The translations under genes were made by a program, and so were the position numbers. This document shows, one piece after another, positions 42,436 to 51,504 of a DNA stretch of 64,000 nt. Source of the stretch: Arthrobacter terrae (lineage in GTDB: Bacteria; Actinomycetota; Actinomycetes; Actinomycetales; Micrococcaceae); NCBI RefSeq assembly GCF_015708085.1, contig NZ_JADNYM010000005.1:1-64000 (forward strand), written 5' to 3'. Each line of letters starts with the position of its first letter. The first letter of the stretch is position 1. Below the pieces are notes generated by a model, which worked only from the letters and a program-made list of their open reading frames with translations, had not been told where the DNA came from and ran no database searches.

Positions 42436-42921
42436 TTGTACAACATTCCCTTCACCGGCAACCTGGCCCACGACCTGGAACTCAACACCAACACGGCCTC
42501 AGGTATCGCCCGCCTCAACTTCCGCCTCGCAGTCAACGAAGGCGAACGCGGCTCGGAGAACGAAAAAACGCACTTCATCCTCTTCACCGCGTTCGGCACG
42601 ACCGCCGAGAACGCTGCGAAGTCCTTCAAGAAGGGCGACCGCATGATCGTCCTGGGCCGGGTCAACACCTACCCGAAGACCGTCTACTTGGAGAACGCCG
42701 AAAAGGAGCTCGAAGAGAAGGAGATTTCGATGGTCGGGTTCACCGCCAGCGACATCTCCGCACCGGTCCGCTTCGCTACCTTGGACATCCACAAGGTTGC
42801 CAAGCGCGAAGGCGGCGAAACTACCGCCCCCGCCGCGGCGAAGAAAGCTCCTGCCCCGCGCGTAGCAGCGACCAAGCCGAAGGTGTCCGTCGCCGCAACC
42901 GGTGGTGACGACGACTTCTAG
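42436..42921 (+). CDS. ssb: Single-stranded DNA-binding protein
   Basis: SSB (161 aa) protects single strands and recruits partners. The TTG at 42436 follows GAAAGGCCACACC and gives LYNIPFTGNLAHDLEL as the start of the OB fold; the later strands are HFILFTAFGTTAEN and DRMIVLGRVNTYP. A Lys/Ala/Pro linker leads to a short acidic tip, GGDDDF, a variant of the usual DDDIPF peptide. Similar tips end the helicase-sigma protein and the 55055 protein. Confidence 0.93.
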   Translation: MYNIPFTGNLAHDLELNTNTASGIARLNFRLAVNEGERGSENEKTHFILFTAFGTTAENAAKSFKKGDRMIVLGRVNTYPKTVYLENAEKELEEKEISMVGFTASDISAPVRFATLDIHKVAKREGGETTAPAAAKKAPAPRVAATKPKVSVAATGGDDDF

Positions 42922-42946
42922 GCCGTAGCGGCCAGGGTTATGCCCG

Positions 42947-42990
42947 AGAGCCCCGTCCAGCCCCTTTACCGGGCCGGGCGGGGCTCTTTC
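42947..42990 (+). terminator. Terminator after ssb
   Basis: AGAGCCCCG and CGGGGCTCT arms, then TTTCTTTC. Confidence 0.8.
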
Positions 42991-43002
42991 TTTCGGCGCC
43001 GT

Positions 43003-43022
43003 CTACGCATGTTTCCTACGGA
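43003..43022 (+). promoter_or_regulatory. Family 2 motif upstream of the HNH gene
   Basis: CTACGCATGTTTCCTACGGA; the left half is exact and the right arm is changed. Confidence 0.5.
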
Positions 43023-43049
43023 TAGTGACCCGACCACCGAGAAAGCCCC

Positions 43050-43532
43050 ATGATCTCCCCCACCGCCATCACAGACACCTTCACCGCCTTCATCACCGGC
43101 CTGGCCTCTCAGGTGACGGCACTGACCACAGAAAACCCGGTACCGCTCGTCGTCGCCGCAGCAATCGTAGTGCTCGCCTACGTCGGCCGCGCCGTGGCCA
43201 GAAACCGGCCGGTTGCCACCGACCCGTCACGCCTGTTCTCCGCCGTGCAACGCACTGAGGGTTTCGCCCGCGCCGCCGGCCGATGCGAACTCGAAGGGTT
43301 TTTCTTCACCCGGTGCAAGGGCAAAGCACACCACGGGGACCACCACTTCCCCTGGTCTAAAGGCGGTTCCACGTCGATGGTCAACTTCGTCGCCGCTTGC
43401 GCCCGCTGTAATACCTCCAAGGGCGCGAAGATTCCGACCGCCTGGGCCACCATGCGCATGGAAGCGCGCCGCAGGAAATACTTCCCACAGGGTGTGACCG
43501 TGAAGGCCGGTGAGCGTTTTGCCCACCGCTGA
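43050..43532 (+). CDS. Membrane-anchored HNH-like nuclease
   Basis: One membrane helix (VPLVVAAAIVVLAYVGRAV, residues ~30-48) precedes a soluble HNH domain: a CELEG Cys, HHGDHHFPWSKGGST, then NFVAACARCNTSKG with the zinc-binding CxxC. HNH nucleases are usually cytosolic, so tethering is unusual and suggests action on DNA at the membrane, for example during entry or conjugation. CCGAGAAAGCCCC precedes the ATG. Overlaps the next gene by 23 nt. Confidence 0.75.
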   Translation: MISPTAITDTFTAFITGLASQVTALTTENPVPLVVAAAIVVLAYVGRAVARNRPVATDPSRLFSAVQRTEGFARAAGRCELEGFFFTRCKGKAHHGDHHFPWSKGGSTSMVNFVAACARCNTSKGAKIPTAWATMRMEARRRKYFPQGVTVKAGERFAHR

Positions 43533-43863
43533 GAACACCGTTTCGGCAGACTCTCCGGACAGTACCGGACCGTACGTCGGAGAGCTATGGTCACTGACCG
43601 CCGGGGACAGACACGCGATCTTCCTCGGTGACGGGTTATGGAACGTCCTGTCCTGCATCAATGACGAGTACACACTTGAACAGATCCCCGGGCTCGTACC
43701 GGAAGCGAAGCCTCCCGGACAGCCGGCCAGCTTCTACTGGGCTGACCAGTTCGATGCGCTGGCTGCTGCCGATGGACTACGAATTACCTGGTCCGAGGAA
43801 ATCCTCACCTACCAGGCACAGGGTTGGGACAAGATCCGCAAGCTGCGCCCCGCCACCGTCTAG
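43510..43863 (+). CDS. Unknown protein (117 aa)
   Basis: GTG start inside the end of the HNH gene, with AAGGCC upstream. Contains GELWSLTAGDRHAIFLGDG and SFYWADQFDALAAADGL. No family recognised; likely works with the HNH protein. Confidence 0.6.
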   Translation: MSVLPTAENTVSADSPDSTGPYVGELWSLTAGDRHAIFLGDGLWNVLSCINDEYTLEQIPGLVPEAKPPGQPASFYWADQFDALAAADGLRITWSEEILTYQAQGWDKIRKLRPATV

Positions 43864-43891
43864 GGACCCTCGATGAGCGTGATGCCAAAAT

Positions 43892-43911
43892 CTGCGCATG
43901 TTTCAGGTTAT
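43892..43911 (+). promoter_or_regulatory. Family 2 motif overlapping the CHAP gene start
   Basis: CTGCGCATGTTTCAGGTTAT; the ATG at 43910 begins within its last bases, so a transcript from it would be leaderless. Confidence 0.55.
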
Positions 43912-45823
43912 GAGCACCGATCCATCTGAAAGCACCGGACCAGCCGTGCCGGAAGCGGCCGAACCGGCGGCCGCCAGCCCCGAAAACTCTGACGGCAAGC
44001 CCACTACGGCGGACCAAGCCAAAGCAGATGGCGCTGCTGTTGCAATCTCCGCACTCAAGGGAGCCGTTACCGGTGGAGCAACAGGTGCGGCCGTGGGCGC
44101 GCTCAAAGGTGCAGTCAAGACGAAGACCGGCCGCAATGTGGCGATCGCCGTCATTGTCACCCCCATCCTCGCTGTTTCCCTGCTTACCGGACTTATTTTC
44201 AACGCCGCACAAGCTATTTCAGCTACACCCGGTGGACGCGCAGCTATCGCCCAGACCGCGGCTCTGTCAGCGTTCGAGAACAAGGATGACCTCAACTCCA
44301 TCCAGGACGCTTCTACTCAAGGTGGTGTGCCCTGGCAGGTCGTCGCCGGCATCTATCAGGCAGCGAAGAGTAAGACCGGCGCTAAGGGATCCGGTCCGTT
44401 CGGCATCGACATGGCCGCGGCCAGCGGCGAGATCAGTGAGGATGATGCCAACGACTTCGATAAGGCGGCACTGTTTGTCGCCCGCAAGCTGAAGGCGGCA
44501 TCCGCCACCACGATCGATTCGCTCTCCAACCCGACCCTGGACGCCGGTTACATGGACACCCGCGGTGACAAAGGCGAGAGCGTCCTGAAGCCGATCGACA
44601 CTGACGAAGCAAAAGCTGCCCGCGACCTGGTGAAGGAAGCCTATGTGAAGGCGATCATCGCCATCCCTTTGGAGGGCAACCCGGGCACCGCCGAAGCAGC
44701 CTTTGCGAGCTCGCTCCTATGGATGGCCGGCGCGGCGCCAGACAAGTGCAGCCCCAGCAATGTGGTCACGGTCGGAGACGTCAGTAACGCCGACCTGAAT
44801 GCAAAAAAGAAGATTTACGCCCAGGCGATCATCGACCAGGTGGCATCCAAAGGTATGCCCGAAAACGCTGCAGTCATCGCCTTAGCGACAGCGCTGCAGG
44901 AATCGGGCCTCCGGATGTACTGGAATTCCCATGTCCCCGGATCCAAGGAACTCGCTGACGGCGGACCGGAAGGTGGCTTCGACCTGGGACCGGGCAAATT
45001 CTCCTACTCGGTTGGCCTGTTTCAGCAGCAGGTCAACGGCACCATGTTTTCCTGGGGCACCGTCCAGGACGCCATGAACCCGTCCAAATCTGCAGACATG
45101 TTCCTGGACCGACTGATGACCATCAACGGCTGGCAGAACCTGCCGGTGACCGTCGCAGCCCAGTCAGTCCAAGGGTCGGCGTTCCCTTCCGCGTATGCCG
45201 ATGATGAGGTTGCGGCGCGAACTCTTGTGGGCGAACTGAAACCCAAGTCAGGCAGCTACGGCACCACCACCAACACGGCTCCTTCGACCCCTGGATCTGG
45301 CCCCGGCGCACCGGCGGGTGCGGCCGTTACCAGCTGCCAGAGCGGCGGAGTCGGCACTGGCACGGTCGGCGCCGGTGACGACTACCCGTACAAAAACCCG
45401 GTTGGCGTTTTCACTACGGAAGCGGACCCGTGGTCAGAGTTCAAACGTCAGTGCGTCTCCTTCGTCGCTTGGCGGATGAACCTTCAGATGGGCTGGAAGG
45501 AAGGCCAGGAATACCCCTTCACCCCGGCAAAGCTCGGTCTGGGTCTCTTTGGTAGCGCCATCGACTGGAAAGACACTGTCGCGAGCAAATTCCCGATGGA
45601 CAGCACCCCGAAGGTTGGTGCGGTCGCCTGGTTTGATGCGAACATCCACACCGGCAGCACCTGGACCGGAGATGCCGGCCACGTCGCAGTTGTCAGCGCA
45701 GTGAACGGAGATGGCACGATTGACGTCGAGGAGTACAACTTCAACCCTCTCGCCTACGGCACCAGGAAAATTCCGGCCTCCGATGTCAGCGGCTTCATTC
45801 ACGTCGCCGACATCAGCAAATAG
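43910..45823 (+). CDS. VirB1-like cell-wall hydrolase with CHAP domain
   Basis: I use the ATG at 43910. N-terminal ~70 residues are cytoplasmic and acidic; one membrane helix (IAVIVTPILAVSLLTGLIF, ~78-97); then lysozyme-like modules (GVPWQVVAGIYQAAKSK; NAAVIALATALQESGL...GLFQQQ, ~300-380); a Gly/Pro linker; and a C-terminal CHAP amidase/endopeptidase domain with QCVSFVAW (Cys) and DAGHVAVV (His). This is the bifunctional peptidoglycan hydrolase of Gram-positive conjugation (TcpG/PrgK/VirB1 type), which opens the wall for the channel. The VirB8-like gene follows directly. Confidence 0.85.
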   Translation: MSTDPSESTGPAVPEAAEPAAASPENSDGKPTTADQAKADGAAVAISALKGAVTGGATGAAVGALKGAVKTKTGRNVAIAVIVTPILAVSLLTGLIFNAAQAISATPGGRAAIAQTAALSAFENKDDLNSIQDASTQGGVPWQVVAGIYQAAKSKTGAKGSGPFGIDMAAASGEISEDDANDFDKAALFVARKLKAASATTIDSLSNPTLDAGYMDTRGDKGESVLKPIDTDEAKAARDLVKEAYVKAIIAIPLEGNPGTAEAAFASSLLWMAGAAPDKCSPSNVVTVGDVSNADLNAKKKIYAQAIIDQVASKGMPENAAVIALATALQESGLRMYWNSHVPGSKELADGGPEGGFDLGPGKFSYSVGLFQQQVNGTMFSWGTVQDAMNPSKSADMFLDRLMTINGWQNLPVTVAAQSVQGSAFPSAYADDEVAARTLVGELKPKSGSYGTTTNTAPSTPGSGPGAPAGAAVTSCQSGGVGTGTVGAGDDYPYKNPVGVFTTEADPWSEFKRQCVSFVAWRMNLQMGWKEGQEYPFTPAKLGLGLFGSAIDWKDTVASKFPMDSTPKVGAVAWFDANIHTGSTWTGDAGHVAVVSAVNGDGTIDVEEYNFNPLAYGTRKIPASDVSGFIHVADISK

Positions 45824-45856
45824 CACCCCAACCCGAACGATCATGAAGGACCACTG

Positions 45857-46516
45857 ATGGCCGCTGAAACGAAGCAGCTCCACCCCGCATTGCAGTACCT
45901 GAAAGACAACGTGGTGGTGATCTCTCTGGTCGTCATCGTGGCAGTCTCGATCGTGATCTTCGCGTTCACGCAGAACGCACCGGCAGCGAAGCCGGCCGCC
46001 TCGGTGGCACCAACGGCGGTTCCGACCGCTGCGCTCGATACGGGCGCGCCAGTCACAGGAGCCACAAGCACCTCAGAAGCCACAGAAGATCACTCAGGCT
46101 CCACGGCTTCGTCCACAGCTCCAGGGGGCTCTCAGGGCGGCGCGCAGCCTTCCCCATCGCCTACCGCGGTCGAGCACGTCGTCGTCGGCACCGGACCCCA
46201 GGGCGTATCGGCTAAAGACTGGCGTCCGTACGCCGAAGAGTTCTCCAAAGCATGGGTGAATACCGCAGATGGCAAAGACGCCTGGCTCACTCGGCTGAAG
46301 CCTATGGTCAGCGCGGATCTGTACGCAGGGTTCACCAGGACGGACCTCAACTCAGTGCCCGCCGCCACCTACAGGAGTATCACCCTCGCCGAGGAGTCCC
46401 TCGCATCCAAGACGTTCCGCGCCTACTCCATGAACGGCCAGATGTTCGAGGGTAGGGTCTCCGTCCAGCCGGACGGCACCTGGATCGTTGACCAGGTCGG
46501 ACCACCAAAGAAGTAG
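45857..46516 (+). CDS. VirB8/TcpC-like transfer protein
   Basis: 219 residues: a cytoplasmic start, a membrane helix (VVVISLVVIVAVSIVIFAF, ~16-34), a Ser/Thr/Pro-rich linker and a C-terminal NTF2-like domain (WRPYAEEFSKAWVNT, then VSVQPDGTWIVDQV). This layout matches VirB8-type scaffold proteins of Gram-positive type IV secretion. GAAGGACCACTG precedes the ATG. A shared terminator follows. Confidence 0.7.
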   Translation: MAAETKQLHPALQYLKDNVVVISLVVIVAVSIVIFAFTQNAPAAKPAASVAPTAVPTAALDTGAPVTGATSTSEATEDHSGSTASSTAPGGSQGGAQPSPSPTAVEHVVVGTGPQGVSAKDWRPYAEEFSKAWVNTADGKDAWLTRLKPMVSADLYAGFTRTDLNSVPAATYRSITLAEESLASKTFRAYSMNGQMFEGRVSVQPDGTWIVDQVGPPKK

Positions 46517-46527
46517 CAGGAATACGG

Positions 46528-46560
46528 GAAGGACCGCTCCGGCTTGGGGCGGTCCTTCTT
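46528..46560 (+). terminator. Terminator after the VirB8-like gene
   Basis: AAGGACCGC and GCGGTCCTT, then CTTCATG. Confidence 0.75.
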
Positions 46561-46590
46561 CATGCACCATGGAAGCTCAGGAGTACACAA

Positions 46591-46619
46591 AAGGCCCCTC
46601 CGAAAGATGAAGGGGCCTT
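46591..46619 (-). terminator. Terminator after the tagged gene at 46633
   Basis: AAGGCCCCT and AGGGGCCTT with TTTTGTG on the minus strand. Confidence 0.8.
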
Positions 46620-46632
46620 CGTTTTGGGCGGC

Positions 46633-47346
46633 TCAGTATTGGGCGAAGTCCGAGCGCTGGTGAACGAGTTGTTCGTGAATGCCGGAGAGCTGCTCAGACT
46701 GGCTCTCCACCGCCCTCAGAAGTGCCTCAGCATCGTTCCGGAAGATCTTCTCCATCGAGTACCGGACATCCCAAAGGCTGTATTTTTTGTCGATCTCGAG
46801 GACGGTGAGTGTCTCATCGAAAAGCTCAATCGGCTCGTTGAGGACCTTGTCTCCCTCGCCGGGAAAGCGCTGCGAGTTAGGCCGGTGCGCGAGCATCTTG
46901 GCTGCCCGGATGAGCTGGCGGGTGTCATACTCGCCGAGGCGTTCGGGGCGCTTAGCGACAACGCCCGGAAGTGCCGAAAGACGGTGCTGCTCATATTCTT
47001 GTTTGAACCGCTGCTGGTACTCCGGCAAGTGCCTGTCTTTCGGCACTGGGTTCTGTTTCTCCCAGTTGGCCCGCCACCGGGCCATCGTCTGGTCCAAGTC
47101 ACGGTCAATTTCCTCGGAACGGTACTTGACGTAAGCATCGGCCACCTGATCAATGACCTCGTCGGGGATCTCCACTCTGGACCAGAACTGAATGCAGTGG
47201 TCAGCTGTTGCGGACGGGGCAGGGTTGAGGAACGAACCGTCGGCTCGGTCAAAAAGTCGGATGGGTGCCTCCGAGTGCTGGGTTGGCGCAAACTGTCCGC
47301 CGACAGTAATGCCCTGCGGCTGACGGTTGAGGCCTTCTGATGTCAT
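46633..47346 (-). CDS. Unknown protein with shared N-terminal tag (237 aa)
   Basis: Residues ~7-30 are the tag RQPQGITVGGQFAP then HSEAPIRL. The body is helical and charged (DRDLDQTMARWRANWEKQ), with no family recognised. AAGGGAGCTCACCGACC precedes the ATG. Ends in its own terminator. Confidence 0.65.
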   Translation of the reverse strand: MTSEGLNRQPQGITVGGQFAPTQHSEAPIRLFDRADGSFLNPAPSATADHCIQFWSRVEIPDEVIDQVADAYVKYRSEEIDRDLDQTMARWRANWEKQNPVPKDRHLPEYQQRFKQEYEQHRLSALPGVVAKRPERLGEYDTRQLIRAAKMLAHRPNSQRFPGEGDKVLNEPIELFDETLTVLEIDKKYSLWDVRYSMEKIFRNDAEALLRAVESQSEQLSGIHEQLVHQRSDFAQY

Positions 47347-47430
47347 GGTCGGTGAGCTCCCTTGATGCTTGCGACGCGTCGCGGGTGCTCGGCGTCAATA
47401 TTACTGGACATGGACGGTGTACTGCGGCTA

Positions 47431-47467
47431 AATGCCTCCTACCAGCTTGTGTCCGGCAGGAGGCATT
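47431..47467. terminator. Terminator after the VirB6-like gene
   Basis: AATGCCTCCT and AGGAGGCATT, 10-bp arms, at the end of the transfer gene run. Confidence 0.8.
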
Positions 47468-47476
47468 TTCGACGAA

Positions 47477-50400
47477 CTAGACGATAGGAAGTTGCGCTGT
47501 CGTCGGAACGGCACTACTGGCCCCATCGACAGCTCCACTGTCGGGGCGTGCCTCTTTCTGAGTGGCCCTGGGCGCCGGAGGCGTCCCTGCCGACTGCCCG
47601 GTCATATCTTCCGAGCCGTTTTGGCTCGTGCTGATTTTTGGCGCCCTCGGCTCTTTCGGTGCCTTTTGCTTCATCTGGTGACGCATCGCCTCACGGTAAG
47701 TCTCGGTGCGTGCATCGTCCATCGCGCGCCGCGTCTTCGGCAGGTTGTTTACTCCAGCGCCGATGGCCTTTTTAGCTGCCCAGGCACCCGCTGCGACTGG
47801 AACCACAGCCAGGGCCGGCGTAGTCAGAGCCAGCAGCGCACCTCCGGCGATAGCCCCGGCACCGTACTTGGCGACCGTGCGGACAGGACGTTCCCGGAAC
47901 TGCTGCCCGGCGGCGGACCAGGAATTCGCCACCGAGGCCATGGCCTTCTCACGCATCGTGGTCGGTAGCGGTGCGAGGCCGAGTTCGACCCGGCGTTGCT
48001 TCTCGAACTTCCGAGCCTCGACACGCTCGTCCGCGGCACCGGACCGCATCGCCTTCCGATCTGTGGCACTCATCCGGCCACTGGCCAACCTGGAGTTCGC
48101 CACGTTGGAGTTGATGAGGTCCACGTGGTCGAGCTTGCCGTCCGCGTATCCGCGACGGACCTGCTCGGCGTTAACCATTCCCGCAGTTGTCCGGCCTGTC
48201 GCGGGCTGAGCTGACGTAACCTGTTCTGCCGTCGACTGCTCAACCGTGCCCTGCTCGGTGGCCTGCTCATCTGTCGTCGGCTGCTCAACAGTGGCCTGCT
48301 CATCGGTGGTCGAGTCGATGTTCTCAGTGACCTCGCCCTTACGTGGCTTGGCAGCGCCGACGGCTGCACCTCCCGCTGCTCCTGCACCGAATGCACCCCC
48401 AAGGCTGACGCCGCCGCGGCGACCCTTGCCACCGAGCCCGCCCGGAAGACCTCCGGCTGCAGGAAGAGCCCCGCGGTTACCGGCACCGACTGGCGCGGCA
48501 GAACCTCTTCGGGAGGACGGGACACCCTTGCCAAGCCGACCGCCGGAGGCGGCAGACATTGCGCTGTTCAGCCCGCGTCCGCTGGCACGCTTGGCTGCAC
48601 CCATGGCTTTGGCGCCGTGCCTGCGGGCCTGGCCGTCCAGAAGAGATCCGACCCCTGCAGCAGCGGCGCCGCCGACAGCAGCCGTGGAGGCGCCCCAGGC
48701 GAGTCCGGCGGATAGCTTGAACGGGGATGGGACCTTCATGACCTTCGTGAACATCATGTGGAGCAGATAGACGGCCATCAGGGGTGACAAACCGGTCCAG
48801 AAGGTCGAGACCAGGGAGCCGTCACCGCCAAGGAACGTGGCGCCCATGTCCTGCAGCATCTTGGACAGGACTGCGACAAGGGCGAAGATCATCTGAATAC
48901 CGAAGACGAAAATGTTCATCCCGAGGAGCATCTTCACGAATGAGGAGAGCTTGTCTGTGCCGGCGCTTGGCAGCAGGCACATAATGACGAGGAAGAAAGC
49001 GGTGATGATCATGATCACCATGGCGACCTTAGCGACGATGATCGCGATGGCGATTGCACCGAAGACACCCAGCATGGCCAGCGCCGACAGGTTGTAAGCG
49101 AAGACCGAGGTCATGCCCTGGAAGTTGTAGTTGCCGTGCAGGGTCAGGATGTAGTCGCGCAGTTTCAAATCCGACGGGATGCGTTTTTGAACGTCGCCCG
49201 TGCTGGAAGGCCAGTTCATGGCTCCCGGCACGTCTCCACCCTCCATAAACCAGGTCCGGCAATCATCCTGGGAAACTTTGTGGTCCTTGTCTCCGTCGGC
49301 GAAGTTAGCCTGAATGGTCCAGCTGCCGGCATCACCGGGGTTAGCGTGCATGTCGTTCAGACGGCAGGTCGACCAGCCGATCATGGACCGGTCCCGGCTG
49401 ACTGTGTCAGTGGGCTGCCATGCCTGGGAAAAGTAGTTCGACACCTTGTAGCCGTTGTCGCCCCAGAAGCGGGTCATGGTGCCGCGGACACTGGAAGCAC
49501 CGGCCCCGCCGGCGTCTGTAGCCTCATCACCCATGACGGGGACTCCGGAATTCCAATCCAGCAGGTGGCAGTACGTGTTGTCATCCAATCCGCTGGTACC
49601 GAACTGCGCTGTCCGCCAGGTTTTGAGCCCGGTGCCTTCCCAGAGGGTGGACATGATCATTGGAACGCCGGAGGAGAGTTTGTCGGCGCCGGTCCCGTAC
49701 GTCGATTGGTAGCCGGCTTTCAAAGACTGGATGTAGTTTGAGCAGCCGAGCGGATTGGCGGTGTCGTAGATTCCGGTTGGGGTCGTCGGCATGGCCAGTG
49801 CGGCGGCCGGGGCGGAAGCCAGTGAGGAGACCGTTTTGTTCAGTGTCGTGACAATCCAGCCCGGGGACATCAGGCCTGGTTTGTAGCTGGCAGTGCTGCC
49901 GTCCGCACCTCCGCCTGTAGAGGCCATCGCGCCGCCCACCATGAGGGCAAGAAGGCCGACGATGGCACCCTTGGCAACGATGGTTTTCCATGCGGCACCG
50001 CCGCGGCGGCGGGCCTGAAACAGCAGAATAGCGATGGAGATGACAACGATGCCGGCCAGTAGCCCGGATCCGAGGACTGCGCTTCCGACGGTCGCACCCA
50101 CCTTGTCGGCGGCACCACCCATGGAGTCGAGCATGCAGAAGTTGATGGCGAACGAGGACAACCCTGTGCCGAGGGACCACATGAAGTTACCCGTGGACAT
50201 GCCGCCGGCGATAAGTGCGTGGCGCTGCAGCAGTGTGGCCGTATCGGAGAACATGGTGTTATCGAGCCGGGAATGCAGGTTCGCGGTCGCATCCGCCCAC
50301 CTGTTCACAGGAAGCAGCGGAGAAGTGGAGGCGTACTTGCCACTGCTGTCAGATGAGGTCCCGCAGGCATTAGTCGAAATGCTAGGGCTACCGTCGACGA

Positions 50401-50539
50401 TCTTGGCGGGCGCGGAAACCGCCACAGACGCCCGTTCAAAAGAGGGTGCGGCAGCACTGGCTGCCGGCGCATAGCCAAGGACCAGTGTGGCCATCACGAT
50501 GAGCGTCCCGATTAGGCGGGGGAACAAGGACTTTTTCAT
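47477..50539 (-). CDS. VirB6/TrbL-like transfer channel protein
   Basis: 1020 residues. A signal peptide (MKKSLFPRLIGTLIVMATLVLG) is followed by a ~120-residue exported part, then a helix pair (~160-230), a large ~250-residue exported domain (GCSNYIQSLKAGYQ), a second block of 4-5 helices (IAIAIIVAKVAMVIMIITAFFLVIMCLL, ~480-620), and a long cytoplasmic tail with Gly/Ala-rich and (T/S)xEQ(A/P)T repeats, ending with a basic/acidic region. This is the polytopic inner-membrane channel of Gram-positive conjugation. The next gene upstream overlaps by 4 nt. Confidence 0.75.
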   Translation of the reverse strand: MKKSLFPRLIGTLIVMATLVLGYAPAASAAAPSFERASVAVSAPAKIVDGSPSISTNACGTSSDSSGKYASTSPLLPVNRWADATANLHSRLDNTMFSDTATLLQRHALIAGGMSTGNFMWSLGTGLSSFAINFCMLDSMGGAADKVGATVGSAVLGSGLLAGIVVISIAILLFQARRRGGAAWKTIVAKGAIVGLLALMVGGAMASTGGGADGSTASYKPGLMSPGWIVTTLNKTVSSLASAPAAALAMPTTPTGIYDTANPLGCSNYIQSLKAGYQSTYGTGADKLSSGVPMIMSTLWEGTGLKTWRTAQFGTSGLDDNTYCHLLDWNSGVPVMGDEATDAGGAGASSVRGTMTRFWGDNGYKVSNYFSQAWQPTDTVSRDRSMIGWSTCRLNDMHANPGDAGSWTIQANFADGDKDHKVSQDDCRTWFMEGGDVPGAMNWPSSTGDVQKRIPSDLKLRDYILTLHGNYNFQGMTSVFAYNLSALAMLGVFGAIAIAIIVAKVAMVIMIITAFFLVIMCLLPSAGTDKLSSFVKMLLGMNIFVFGIQMIFALVAVLSKMLQDMGATFLGGDGSLVSTFWTGLSPLMAVYLLHMMFTKVMKVPSPFKLSAGLAWGASTAAVGGAAAAGVGSLLDGQARRHGAKAMGAAKRASGRGLNSAMSAASGGRLGKGVPSSRRGSAAPVGAGNRGALPAAGGLPGGLGGKGRRGGVSLGGAFGAGAAGGAAVGAAKPRKGEVTENIDSTTDEQATVEQPTTDEQATEQGTVEQSTAEQVTSAQPATGRTTAGMVNAEQVRRGYADGKLDHVDLINSNVANSRLASGRMSATDRKAMRSGAADERVEARKFEKQRRVELGLAPLPTTMREKAMASVANSWSAAGQQFRERPVRTVAKYGAGAIAGGALLALTTPALAVVPVAAGAWAAKKAIGAGVNNLPKTRRAMDDARTETYREAMRHQMKQKAPKEPRAPKISTSQNGSEDMTGQSAGTPPAPRATQKEARPDSGAVDGASSAVPTTAQLPIV

Positions 50540-50988
50540 CGGGAAAGCGCCTCAAAATCTTCGAAGTGGTTGGACTGCTTGGGCCGGGAGTCATCGTCGT
50601 CGCGGTAGACGGGGACGGTGATCTGGCGAATGGTGCCGAAATTTTCGCCGCTGACATCGATCGGCTGGCCACAGAGGTAGAACGTGTTCACATTGGAACG
50701 CTTTTTGTCGAACATGGCCTGATAGGTCCGCAGCTTCAGACCTTCCTTGGAGCGGCGTTCGATGAGCATGAACGCGGCAATTTCCACTGCAGGGATCCAC
50801 AGGAGCGCCCAGGTGCTGAGCATCGGGAGAAATACTGCTGTCAGGATGCCACCCGGAACCATCGCGAATACGGCGATCCAGAAGGTCCTCCATTTCATTT
50901 CCACTGTGCCGATGACTGTGGTTCGGTCGGCACCTGATGTGCGTCCCGTCATCGGGGTCAGCAGGTACAGGGAATTTATGGAGGCCAA
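50536..50988 (-). CDS. VirB3/PrgI-like membrane protein
   Basis: 150 residues with two close membrane helices (FWIAVFAMVPGGILTAVFL and WALLWIPAVEIAAFML, ~35-75), then a cytoplasmic tail (GLKLRTYQAMFDKKR). In conjugative Gram-positive elements such proteins sit between the VirB6-like and VirB4 genes. TTG start after GAAGGGACCACC. No VirB4 ATPase lies in the window. Confidence 0.6.
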   Translation of the reverse strand: MASINSLYLLTPMTGRTSGADRTTVIGTVEMKWRTFWIAVFAMVPGGILTAVFLPMLSTWALLWIPAVEIAAFMLIERRSKEGLKLRTYQAMFDKKRSNVNTFYLCGQPIDVSGENFGTIRQITVPVYRDDDDSRPKQSNHFEDFEALSR

Positions 50989-51008
50989 GAGGTGGTCCCT
51001 TCAGTCGT

Positions 51009-51034
51009 GAGCCGGGGCTGGAAAGCCCCGGCTC
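51009..51034. terminator. Hairpin between VirB2- and VirB3-like genes
   Basis: GAGCCGGGGCT and AGCCCCGGCTC, 11-bp arms, no U-tract. May attenuate transcription after the VirB2-like gene. Confidence 0.6.
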
Positions 51035-51061
51035 ATCGATGGTTCATGCCCGAAGGCCGGG

Positions 51062-51403
51062 CTAGGAGCCTGAGGTTGCCGTCTGGGCAAGCTTGATGGC
51101 AATGTTCGCGACGAAGTCGAGGATGCCGAGGAGCAACGGGAACAGGAGTGCCGGTGCCGCGAGGATGGCACCGGGGATCAGTGCGCCCCACAGCGGCTGG
51201 GATCCCTGGCCCATGCCGCCTCCACGGCGCCGGTCCCAGGCCCATTTGATGACGGCGAAGACCACGAGGCAGACACCAACGATGGTCATGAGAGTTGTAA
51301 TACCCGGGAACCCAGTGGTGATGGCGCCCCAGAAAGCGTCCCAGCCTCCCTTGAGGTTCACTTTGTCAGCTGCCGCCGGGACGGCCATCGGAAGTGCGAT
51401 CAT
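51062..51403 (-). CDS. VirB2/TrbC-like small membrane protein
   Basis: 113 residues: a possible short leader (AVPAAADK), then two long hydrophobic helices (TTLMTIVGVCLVVFAVIKWAW and LIPGAILAAPALLFPLLLGIL) around a Gly-rich loop, the layout of VirB2/TrbC pilin-type subunits. GAAAGGTACGA precedes the ATG. First of the three transfer genes, with a family 2 motif upstream. Confidence 0.65.
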   Translation of the reverse strand: MIALPMAVPAAADKVNLKGGWDAFWGAITTGFPGITTLMTIVGVCLVVFAVIKWAWDRRRGGGMGQGSQPLWGALIPGAILAAPALLFPLLLGILDFVANIAIKLAQTATSGS

Positions 51404-51465
51404 TTCGTACCTTTCTTGGACGCACCCGCCGGTGGCGAATGTCGTTTCTGTGCTGCGGAGTACTT

Positions 51466-51485
51466 CTACTCATTGACATGCGTAG
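51466..51485 (-). promoter_or_regulatory. Family 2 motif for the transfer genes
   Basis: CTACGCATGTCAATGAGTAG, intact CTAC/GTAG arms; GCCGTC 10 nt upstream. Confidence 0.65.
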
Positions 51486-51504
51486 AGATTGGCGGGACGG
51501 CGGT

